The translations under genes were made by a program, and so were the position numbers. Below the pieces are notes generated by a model. The model was not told the origin of the DNA. It did no database searches and was given only the letters and a program-made list of their open reading frames with translations. Positions 1 through 6,296 of a stretch of 6,982 bases of DNA are shown one piece after another. Numbering within the stretch: the first letter of the stretch is position 1; each line of letters starts with the position of its first letter. Source of the DNA: a bacterium (GTDB taxonomy: Bacteria; ARS69); the NCBI GenBank assembly GCA_025774865.1, contig JALGZO010000494.1:1-6982 (forward strand). Direction: 5' to 3'.

Positions 1-363
1 GAACCCGAGGCCGAGTCCCAGATAGCCACGAAAGCGCTGGCCACCGAACCAGGCCTTGATCGTCCCGTAGACAGGCGACGAGTTGTGCCCGATCTCGATC
101 GACTCCCCATCGCTCACTTCGTTCTCGTCGAAGACGATGTGCGCGGCCGCGAGCCCGAACGAGATCGGCTTGCCCGGGATGGCGAATTCGAGGTCGCCGT
201 TGAGGGACCCACCGTGGAGCTGTTCGGTCGTCAGGTCGCTCTTCGCCGTTGCGTAGCCCAGATTCACGGTGATGAGCGTGGCCCCGGATTCCCACTGCGC
301 GTGCGCACTGCCGGCCAAGAAGAGCAACCCGGTACACAGGCTACCGGCCACAAACCGCTTCAT
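1..363 (-). CDS. Outer-membrane beta-barrel protein, N-terminal part (C-terminus outside window)
   Basis: The minus-strand frame from the ATG at 363-361 is open for 121 codons to the left edge, so only the N-terminal portion is visible. Residues 1-22 form a classical signal peptide: basic MKR, a hydrophobic core (GLLFLAG) and a cleavage site after SAHA, before Gln23. The mature part begins WESGATLITVNLGY and has alternating polar/hydrophobic stretches that look like beta strands: TLITVNLGYA, GDLEFAI, SFGLAAAHIVF and VYGTIKAWFG, then RFRGYLGLGLGF. The last segment resembles the 'RF.PYLG.GLG' strand of small OmpA/OmpW-like barrels. Family assignment rests on these features alone; no enzymatic motif is seen and no gene name is justified. 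The start is supported by a strong Shine-Dalgarno (GGGAGG) 7 nt upstream. It is co-oriented with the protease upstream but separated from it by 234 bp containing a hairpin, so it is probably transcribed separately. The barrel class is fairly likely; the specific role is unknown. Confidence 0.75.
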   Translation of the reverse strand, partial: MKRFVAGSLCTGLLFLAGSAHAQWESGATLITVNLGYATAKSDLTTEQLHGGSLNGDLEFAIPGKPISFGLAAAHIVFDENEVSDGESIEIGHNSSPVYGTIKAWFGGQRFRGYLGLGLGF

Positions 364-370
364 TCGTCGA

Positions 371-376
371 CCTCCC
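371..376 (-). promoter_or_regulatory. Shine-Dalgarno site of the outer-membrane protein gene
   Basis: The minus strand reads GGGAGG followed by 7 nt (TCGACGA) and then the ATG at 363. Sequence and spacing are near optimal, which fixes the start codon and supports the signal-peptide reading frame. Confidence 0.75.
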
Positions 377-524
377 AAGTTCGAAAGTCTCCGGTGAGAC
401 ACCGCCCATCCCGGATCGTTTCCGCTGGGGCGACGAGCGACGAGTTTGCCCTGCGGAGTCCCCCCCGTCGAGCCCGGGAATCGCGGTCGGACCGCGGGCC
501 GGGCCGCCGCCGGACCCCGTAGCA

Positions 525-554
525 AGGGCCCGGCCGAGAGCACGACCGGGCCCT
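525..554 (-). terminator. GC-rich hairpin, possible terminator of the protease gene
   Basis: AGGGCCCGG (525-533) and CCGGGCCCT (546-554) form a perfect 9-bp stem with a 12-nt loop. On the minus strand it begins 43 nt after the protease stop codon, where a terminator would be expected. The 3' side is followed only by TTGCTAC, so there is no real U-tract; a classical intrinsic terminator is therefore not proven. It could also be an mRNA 3'-end stabilising hairpin. A smaller perfect 6-bp stem with a 3-nt loop (CGCGGT-CGG-ACCGCG, 482-496) lies a little further downstream. I found no convincing promoter for the outer-membrane protein in the rest of 364-597. Confidence 0.4.
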
Positions 555-597
555 ACCTGACGTCGCTGGTCCGACTCGATCGGCGGTCGGCGACGCC

Positions 598-3500
598 CTA
601 CTTCAACAACGTCACCTTCTGCACCCGCGAGAACTCGCCGGCGTCCATCCGGTAGAAGTACACGCCGGAAGCGGCCCGCTGACCCCCGGAATCCCGACCA
701 TCCCAGGCCACGGAGTACCGACCGGCCGGACGGGTCTGATTCACCAGGGTCCGCACGAGCCGGCCACTGACGTCGAACACGACGATCCGGACGTGGGCGC
801 CATCCGCCGGAACCGCGTAGTCGATCGCGGTCGCGGAGCCGAACGGATTCGGACGCGGCGCGGAAAGCTGGAACGTGGCCGGTGTCGTCAGGACCGAAAC
901 GTCCGTCGCGCCCGGTGCCACCGTCAGCGTCGCGACGACGTCCACCGTCCGCTCGTCGGAATCGTTCGTGTGGAGACGGATCGTCTTCACGTACACGCCG
1001 TCGGCCAGGTCCGTCGAATCGAACGTGACCAGGAGGTCCGCGGAGCTCGACGGTGCGACCGTGCCGCTCGTCGGCGAGACGGACAGCCACTCCGGCGGCG
1101 TCTCGTCGGTGAAGAGAATCGCCAGGCCGTCGTGCAGGTACGGCGCATTGAACGCGACCTCCAGGCCGTCGTCCCCGGGCCTGTTCTCGATGCCCACCGT
1201 GCACTCGTCTGCCTCGCTGACGGTCTGGTACTGAAAGACGATCCGGCCGTTGCTCTGGATGATCGCCTGGAACGTCTGGGGTGCACCGGTGGACGCCCGG
1301 GGTACGTCGTCCCACTGCACGATGAAGCGGTTGTTGGCCACGTCCTGGTAGCTGTAGACCGTGCCGCCCGCGCCCGGATTCAGGTCGTCCCAGAACGGTG
1401 CAATGAAGTTGTTCGGCACGGACGGGTTCGGAATGGCGCCGTTCGTCGGCACGACGTCGATGCTCGTGAGCGTGAGGTATCCGTTCGCGCAGGCGCGCGC
1501 CGCGGTGTGCACGTTCCCGTAGTAACTGAAGTTGAAGCCGAGCGGCTGGAACGTGCTGATATCCTCGTTTCCCAAGGGAATGGGCGTGCCCACCGCGCTG
1601 ATGTCGAACCACGCGTACTCGGGGCCTCCGGCCTGATCGCTGTCCACCCAGCGGTAGCCGAAGTTGTCCGGCCCCCCCATGTCGCGCCCCGGCGCGGGGG
1701 CCCCCAGGATCTCGACCGAGTAGTCGAGCGGGGCCTCACCCGTGTTGTTGATCGTGAGGGTCCGCCCCACCGACTGGTCGGGCGGGAGCGTCTCTTCCAG
1801 GCTGCCGGGCACCACGTCGATCTCGGGGAACGCGACGGTCGGGAAGTTGATGAAGTCGACCCAGGCGGCGTCGGACCCGGTGGACACCGAGCCGTCCTTG
1901 TCGTAGCGCCACTCGAAAGTGTGCAACCCGGAGGAAACCGGATAGGTCGCCTCCGTCCAGGGGACCGACCCCGACCACGAGTTCTGCTGCGCCCCGTCGA
2001 TGTAGAAGCGGAGAAAGTCGTAGTTCGCCTCCGACGACACGTTGAACCAGAAGGACACGTCCCCGCCGGCCACGAGGTAGAGGTCCATCTGCATCGACGA
2101 TTGCTGGTTGTGCGAGATGGATCCGGACCGCGCGGAGTAGACGCCTTCGTACACGTTGCCCGTGTCGATCGTCCACGGCGCGTCTCCGCCCTGAGTCCAC
2201 GGCCAGTTCAGGAAGTCTCCGCTCTCGAAGTCTTCGTAAACCAGCTCGGGCAGTGTGAAGTCCTGGGTCGTGGCGCCGTTCACGATCACCGAATGCTGAT
2301 CGGACCCGAAACCGTCCTTCCGCGCCCGGATGTCGTACGTAGCGAGGTCCGGCACGCTGATCGCATAGGTGCCGTTCGCCTGCGAGAGCACCGACTCGAG
2401 GGGCGTGTCCAGCACCGTGATCGTGGCGCCGTCGACGGTCGCCCCTTCGAAGTCGAATACCGTCCCGCTGACGACGGCCTGCGGCGCGATGGCGAGAGCG
2501 ATGCTCGCGTCCACGACGCCGTCGGCGACGACGGTGACGTTCTGCGTCGTGGTGACGTATCCGAACGCGCTGTACTCGAGCGTCCAGTCGCCGGCCGGGA
2601 GAAACATGGAGAAGTCACCGGACAAGTCCGTGATCGCGGAGCGCGGGTCGCCCAGGACGTCGACGAGAGCACCCGGGAGGGGGCTGCCCGAACCGCTCTC
2701 AGTGACCGTGCCCGCAACCTCACCGTACCCGGAAAGCACGGCCACCACGGCGTCGTACGCGTTGATGAAACCGTTCCCGTAAGTGTTCTCCTCGCCGACC
2801 GGCCCGAGGTCGGTCGCGGTGCTCATGAGGATCTGCTTGATCGTGTCCACGTCGATGTCCGGATTGGCGGCCCGCATCAGCGCGACCGTACCGGCGACAT
2901 GGGGACCCGCCATCGAGGTGCCACTGTTGTTCCCGTAGCCGCCGCCGGGCACCGCGGACCAGATGTTGCTGCCGGGCGCCACCACCTCGGGTTTGATGGG
3001 ATGCAGCGTGCCGGGACAGGTCGAGGGGCCCCGACTGGAGAAGCCGCTGATGGTGTACGGCGGCGAGTGCTGCGTGGAGCCGACGGAGAACGCGTTGTAC
3101 GGAGAGTCCGAGCGATCCGCCGGGCTGCGCAGGGACGCCGGGCTCGGACCCTCGTTGCCGGCGGACCACGTGTTCACCACGCCGGCCGCTTCGCAGTTGT
3201 CGATGGCCGTCCACCACCGGCTGTCGCAATCCGGATACCCGAGATTTTCGTAGACGCCCCAGCTGTGCTGGACGACGTCCGGAACGTCCTCCGTGGTGCC
3301 GGAGTTGCCGTCCGGATCGGCGAACCACTGAAGCCCGGTGAGGACGTCGTTGTCGAACTCGGTGCCCACGCCCTGATTGATCGAGTTGTCGGCAATCCAG
3401 AGCGCTCCGGGCGCCACGCCGATCTCGTTCCCGGGTGCCGTCCCGGTCATCGTCCCCATGGTGTGGGTGCCGTGGCCGTGGCGGTCCACCGGCGTCGCGT

Positions 3501-4167
3501 CACCGAACCCGACGGCATCCCGCCAGCACTCGTCCCACGGGGCGAAGTTGCCACGCCACCGGTCCGCGAGCGCCGGGTGGGTACCATCCACCCCCGTGTC
3601 CATGCCACCGACGAGCGCGCCCGCTCCGTCGATACCGAGCTCGTTCCACACCCGGTCGGCCTGAATCGCGAGCACGCCGGGGGTGACGCTCCCCCTCGGC
3701 GAGGGTCCCACCTTATCCGAGTAGGACTCCACCGGCTCGATCAGTTCCACCCGCAGATCCGGTTCGATCAGTTCCACGTCGGGGCGCTGGGCCAGGTCCC
3801 GAACCGCGTCAACCGTCCCGACGACCGTCAAGGCGTTCAGAATCCAGTACGGCGCGAAGCCGCGAATGCGGGCGTCCCGCTCGCTCGTCAGCTCGCGAGC
3901 GATAGGCGCCTGGGTCCGCTCCGCGACCTCGCGCAGCGCATCGATCACCTGCCGGTGCCGTTGGCTCAACGGAGCCCGGGTGGCTCGCAGCGTGGCGTCG
4001 AGAGCCTCGATGTCCGCCTGCTCCCGCATGACGACAAGTACCTTGATCTCGTCGGTGCCGTCCATCCCCCGCATTCGCCCTTCGAGCGCGGCAGAGATAC
4101 GGCCAGCGTGGGTTGGATGGGCGACGCAGCACAAGAAGCCTGCCGCAAGTATGAGCGCCTTCTTCAT
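598..4167 (-). CDS. Secreted subtilisin-family (S8, bacillopeptidase F-like) serine protease with C-terminal sorting domain
   Basis: A complete 1189-residue exported multidomain protease. Residues 1-21 are a signal peptide (MKKALILAAG core, cleavage after THA). Residues ~40-137 look like an I9-type inhibitory propeptide. The S8 catalytic domain spans ~165-475 with the full triad: Asp190 (MDTGVDGTHP), His232 (HGHGTHTMGTM) and Ser418 (SGTSMAGPHVAG), plus oxyanion Asn338 (WSAGNEG). The HGTHTMGTM form and the SSRGPS segment resemble bacillopeptidase F-type subtilases. Next come two carboxypeptidase-regulatory-like beta-sandwiches (~482-560 and ~563-640), a cleaved-adhesin/MAM-like domain (~643-776, with FESGDF and AWVDFINFP), an Ig-like linker (~783-822), a nidogen-like domain (~835-1020), another Ig-like domain (~1025-1083) and a FlgD-Ig/type-IX-like sorting domain (~1096-1189, with RPNPFG, DVSGRLVRTL and ASGVYFYRM). 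Expected role: extracellular or surface protein degradation after propeptide removal. The six cysteines beyond the signal peptide could form disulfides. The start has GGAG 10 nt upstream. Catalytic identity is secure; accessory-domain names are by pattern. Confidence 0.95.
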   Translation of the reverse strand: MKKALILAAGFLCCVAHPTHAGRISAALEGRMRGMDGTDEIKVLVVMREQADIEALDATLRATRAPLSQRHRQVIDALREVAERTQAPIARELTSERDARIRGFAPYWILNALTVVGTVDAVRDLAQRPDVELIEPDLRVELIEPVESYSDKVGPSPRGSVTPGVLAIQADRVWNELGIDGAGALVGGMDTGVDGTHPALADRWRGNFAPWDECWRDAVGFGDATPVDRHGHGTHTMGTMTGTAPGNEIGVAPGALWIADNSINQGVGTEFDNDVLTGLQWFADPDGNSGTTEDVPDVVQHSWGVYENLGYPDCDSRWWTAIDNCEAAGVVNTWSAGNEGPSPASLRSPADRSDSPYNAFSVGSTQHSPPYTISGFSSRGPSTCPGTLHPIKPEVVAPGSNIWSAVPGGGYGNNSGTSMAGPHVAGTVALMRAANPDIDVDTIKQILMSTATDLGPVGEENTYGNGFINAYDAVVAVLSGYGEVAGTVTESGSGSPLPGALVDVLGDPRSAITDLSGDFSMFLPAGDWTLEYSAFGYVTTTQNVTVVADGVVDASIALAIAPQAVVSGTVFDFEGATVDGATITVLDTPLESVLSQANGTYAISVPDLATYDIRARKDGFGSDQHSVIVNGATTQDFTLPELVYEDFESGDFLNWPWTQGGDAPWTIDTGNVYEGVYSARSGSISHNQQSSMQMDLYLVAGGDVSFWFNVSSEANYDFLRFYIDGAQQNSWSGSVPWTEATYPVSSGLHTFEWRYDKDGSVSTGSDAAWVDFINFPTVAFPEIDVVPGSLEETLPPDQSVGRTLTINNTGEAPLDYSVEILGAPAPGRDMGGPDNFGYRWVDSDQAGGPEYAWFDISAVGTPIPLGNEDISTFQPLGFNFSYYGNVHTAARACANGYLTLTSIDVVPTNGAIPNPSVPNNFIAPFWDDLNPGAGGTVYSYQDVANNRFIVQWDDVPRASTGAPQTFQAIIQSNGRIVFQYQTVSEADECTVGIENRPGDDGLEVAFNAPYLHDGLAILFTDETPPEWLSVSPTSGTVAPSSSADLLVTFDSTDLADGVYVKTIRLHTNDSDERTVDVVATLTVAPGATDVSVLTTPATFQLSAPRPNPFGSATAIDYAVPADGAHVRIVVFDVSGRLVRTLVNQTRPAGRYSVAWDGRDSGGQRAASGVYFYRMDAGEFSRVQKVTLLK
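3732..3777. repeat. Short imperfect tandem duplication in the protease propeptide junction
   Basis: Two 19-bp copies (3732-3750 and 3759-3777) differ at one base and are offset by 27 bp, an exact multiple of three. The core TCGATCAGTTCCAC is identical in both (3737-3750 and 3764-3777). In the protein this gives VELIEP twice, at residues 131-136 and 140-145, nine residues apart. It lies at the end of the predicted inhibitory propeptide. A small in-frame duplication is the simplest explanation. Confidence 0.7.
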
Positions 4168-4177
4168 GGGAGTTCGT

Positions 4178-4181
4178 CTCC
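4178..4181 (-). promoter_or_regulatory. Shine-Dalgarno site of the protease gene
   Basis: The minus strand reads GGAGA, with the GGAG core ending 10 nt before the ATG at 4167. Spacing is slightly long but acceptable. It supports the MKKAL start, which also gives a clean signal peptide. Confidence 0.5.
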
Positions 4182-4233
4182 AGGACTGACGGGATGATCA
4201 AGGGGCGGCTAGGATACCGACTACTGACTCTGG

Positions 4234-4242
4234 AATCTAGCA
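4234..4242 (-). promoter_or_regulatory. Possible extended -10 element of the protease promoter
   Basis: In the 156-bp gap between the sulfatase stop and the protease start, the minus strand reads TGCTAGATT: a TGn extension followed by a hexamer matching TATAAT at four of six positions. It lies about 67 nt upstream of the protease ATG, in the least GC-rich stretch of the gap (~4205-4240). No good -35 hexamer is found at 16-18 bp, and promoter consensus in this lineage is unknown, so this is only a candidate. Confidence 0.2.
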
Positions 4243-4323
4243 CGGCGCTCCGACCCGGCTCCAGATGTGCTTCGAAACCAGCCGGACAGGCCCGATCCGG
4301 TCCCTCCCGGCCCGCGCCCCATC

Positions 4324-6144
4324 TCAATCGAGGTAGCCGAGCGCACGAAGGCGGTCACGGATTGCAGGCGAGAGATCCTCCGGGCGGACGGAGCGGGCCT
4401 GTTCCGTGTAGAGCAGAGTGGATCGTTCGAGCAGCCAGGCGGCCAGCGCGTCTTCGGCCTGTGCCAGGAGCTCGGGCGTCGACGCCAGCGGCCGGGTTTC
4501 GCCCGGATCCGAGTCCAGGTGATACACGTCGCGGGTGCCGTCCGCCCGCACGATCACCTTCCACTCCTTCGTCCGGACGGCGAAGTCCCGGTTGATCTGT
4601 CCGAACGTCGTAGTCAGCTCGGGCACGGGCTCGGCGGCGAAGCTACGACCCGCCCAGAGCGGAAGCGGTTCCAGACCGGCGAGCGCCGCGATCGTGGGGA
4701 TCACGTCCACGTTCTCCAGGACGCGTGGATCCACCACACCCGTTTCAACACGGTCCGGTGCGCGCAGCGCCACGAGGATGCGCAACACCGACTCGTGAAT
4801 CGTGGACCCGTGCGTGAAGTTCGGCACGTGATCCACCAGGTTCTCGCCATGGTCGGACGTGAGGACCAGGATGCACTCGTCCAGCAGCCCGAGGGTCTCC
4901 AGCTCGCGACGAAGCCGGCCCAGCTTCGAGTCCAGGTGACGGACCTCCGCGAGATACGACTTGATCGAGGGACGCCATCCGAAGCGGTTGCGATGGTCGG
5001 GAGACTCCGGTCCCCCGTCCGCCCTGGCGCCGAATCGGTCACCCCAGGGGTGAGGCGGAACGTAGGGCGAGTGCGGATCCATCAAGTGAAGAAACAGGAA
5101 CGGCGGGTGATCCGATTCGCGAAGCCACGAAAGTGCGGTCTCGAAACTGGGATCATACCCGGGATTGATCCGATACCGGACCTTGTCGACGATCTGCACG
5201 AGCGCCAGGCTGCGGAAGAGGGCAGCGCCACTCGGCTCGGCGAGGAGTTCCGTCACGCCGGACTCCACGTACGCGTCGAACCCCTGCGCGAAACCGAACC
5301 GCCGCCCGAGGAACGTGTTCGTCACGAACCCGCCGGCGCGGTAGCCGGCCGCCCGCAGCCGCTCGGCGAAGGTCTCCACGGAAGCGTCCAGGATCGAGAA
5401 GTTCGCCCACACTCCGTTCGAGACGGGGTACCGGGACGTCAGCAACGCGGCGTGCGCCGCGGCCGAGCCCGGCGAAGCCGTGACCGCGAACGGCCAGAGA
5501 ATCCCCTCGCGGCAGAGGCGATCGATCTCGGGCGACGTGGGAAGCGGCTCGCCTCCACCGGAGAGACAGTCCGGACGGAGCGTATCGATGGAGATCAGCA
5601 CGATCGGGACGAGGTCCGGACCTGTCCCCGCCCGGGAGGCCACGACGCGCAGCGGCAGCGCGCAAGCCGCCACCAGCGCGATCAGAACGACACCGGCCGA
5701 GGCCGGAGGCACGGACGGGACTCGCGCGCGGCTCGCCAGGACGCGCCGCGTCGCGGCGGAGATCGCCAGGGCGATCGCCGCCGCGAGCGCGAGGGCGACC
5801 GTATCCGCGACGAGACTGACGGAGCTGAGGAAGTTCTCCCCCTCGAGCAGAACCTCGTTCGCGAAGATCCCGGCTCCGACGGCGAGCGCCGGAAAGACGA
5901 CCAGCGCCACGATCGACGCCGTGGCGCGGGCCGGATCGCCACGGCCGCGCCATCGGAGGACTGTCGCCAAGAGCCCCCAAGCCGCTCCGAGCAGCCCGTT
6001 CGCGCCCAGCACATAGGGGATTCGGAGGGGTTCCTCGAGCGGGCGAAGCGAGACCTCGGCGACGCCGCCGAGCAACCCCATCGTGGCCCCGACGAGAACA
6101 CCGAGGGAAAGGAACGAAAGGGGACCGAGCATGACTCTGGCCAT
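4324..6144 (-). CDS. Membrane-anchored sulfatase-fold (alkaline phosphatase superfamily) hydrolase
   Basis: Five N-terminal transmembrane helices (~7-29, 42-63, 76-100, 111-132, 148-169) precede a sulfatase-fold domain (~180-560). Basic loops after helices 2 (RWRGRGDPAR) and 4 (TRRVLASRAR) and an acidic loop after helix 3 place the catalytic domain in the periplasm by the positive-inside rule. Metal-site motifs are kept: Asp187 in ISIDTLRPD, His358 in MDPHSPY, Asp431-His432 in TSDHGEN and His445 in THGSTIHE. The usual nucleophile motif Cys/Ser-x-Pro-x-Arg is replaced by Ser227-Ala-Ala-Ala-His231, just before ALLTSRYP. The C-terminal YHLDSDPGETRPLA and the ending LRALGYLD are sulfatase-like. 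The substrate is unknown: a sulfate ester, phosphate ester or phosphoglycerol-type group are all possible. The ATG at 6144 (606 aa) was chosen because helix 1 follows it closely and it avoids the divergent gene. Alternatives are ATG at 6132, ATG at 6249 and GTG at 6306; none has an ideal ribosome-binding site, and 6306 would overlap the neighbour's start. Fold confidence is high; start confidence is moderate. Confidence 0.88.
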   Translation of the reverse strand: MARVMLGPLSFLSLGVLVGATMGLLGGVAEVSLRPLEEPLRIPYVLGANGLLGAAWGLLATVLRWRGRGDPARATASIVALVVFPALAVGAGIFANEVLLEGENFLSSVSLVADTVALALAAAIALAISAATRRVLASRARVPSVPPASAGVVLIALVAACALPLRVVASRAGTGPDLVPIVLISIDTLRPDCLSGGGEPLPTSPEIDRLCREGILWPFAVTASPGSAAAHAALLTSRYPVSNGVWANFSILDASVETFAERLRAAGYRAGGFVTNTFLGRRFGFAQGFDAYVESGVTELLAEPSGAALFRSLALVQIVDKVRYRINPGYDPSFETALSWLRESDHPPFLFLHLMDPHSPYVPPHPWGDRFGARADGGPESPDHRNRFGWRPSIKSYLAEVRHLDSKLGRLRRELETLGLLDECILVLTSDHGENLVDHVPNFTHGSTIHESVLRILVALRAPDRVETGVVDPRVLENVDVIPTIAALAGLEPLPLWAGRSFAAEPVPELTTTFGQINRDFAVRTKEWKVIVRADGTRDVYHLDSDPGETRPLASTPELLAQAEDALAAWLLERSTLLYTEQARSVRPEDLSPAIRDRLRALGYLD

Positions 6145-6150
6145 CCTCAC

Positions 6151-6165
6151 CCAGTTCGAAACTGG
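6151..6165. promoter_or_regulatory. Perfect 15-bp dyad beside the sulfatase start, possible operator or hairpin
   Basis: CCAGTT (6151-6156) and AACTGG (6160-6165) are exact inverted copies around a 3-nt centre (CGA). The dyad sits 6 bp upstream of the chosen sulfatase start and within the divergent intergenic region. It could be a repressor operator or an RNA hairpin near the ribosome-binding region. If translation starts at 6249 or 6306 instead, it would be coding and probably meaningless. Confidence 0.25.
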
Positions 6166-6296
6166 CGGGGGCAGCGTAGACGGCGCCTCGAGGCTCGGCA
6201 AGACGGAACGGCCTCGCCGCGGCCGCGTCACGGGGATCCTCCTGATCATCGTTTGGGACGCAGTCCTCGCGATCGTGTACAACAGCCCATACTCAC
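6166..6296. other. Divergent intergenic region between sulfatase and GAP-like gene
   Basis: This stretch should hold promoters for both divergent genes. On the plus strand, TTGGGA (6253-6258) and TACAAC (6278-6283) each match four of six bases of the -35 and -10 consensus, but the 19-bp spacer is long and the -10 ends only 13 nt before the ATG, so the evidence is weak. No clear Shine-Dalgarno precedes the GAP-like ATG. Short GC palindromes such as CGCGGCCGCG (6218-6227) are expected by chance in this composition. Confidence 0.3.

Noticed and set aside
142-151. CGCGGCCGCG palindrome, also present at 6218-6227
   Set aside because: Pure GC 10-bp palindromes are common at this composition. One copy is coding and the other intergenic, so a shared role is unlikely.
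431-444. Direct repeat CGACGAG-CGACGAG upstream of the outer-membrane protein gene
   Set aside because: Only two 7-bp units, with no promoter elements around them; too short to call a binding site.
85-522. Plus-strand open frame of 145 codons opposite the outer-membrane protein
   Set aside because: It overlaps a minus-strand frame with a signal peptide and a strong Shine-Dalgarno. Its own translation has no recognisable feature.
341-1612. Minus-strand open frame of 423 codons inside the protease gene
   Set aside because: An out-of-frame Arg/Gly-rich shadow. The protease frame covers the same bases with coherent domains up to its conserved C-terminus.
4125-4135. Possible lipoprotein cysteine in the protease signal peptide (Cys13-Cys14)
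   Set aside because: The preceding residues (Gly-Phe-Leu) do not fit a lipobox, and a good signal peptidase I site follows at THA.
793-4197. Plus-strand open frame of 1134 codons opposite the protease
   Set aside because: It is in exact codon register with the protease (793 minus 598 is divisible by 3). It stays open only because the sense gene avoids TTA, CTA and TCA codons, as expected at high GC. The translation is Arg/Val/Asp-rich with no domain pattern.
4282-4300. CCGGA/TCCGG inverted repeat after the sulfatase stop as a terminator
   Set aside because: Only a 5-bp stem with a 9-nt loop and no T-run; expected by chance in such GC-rich sequence.
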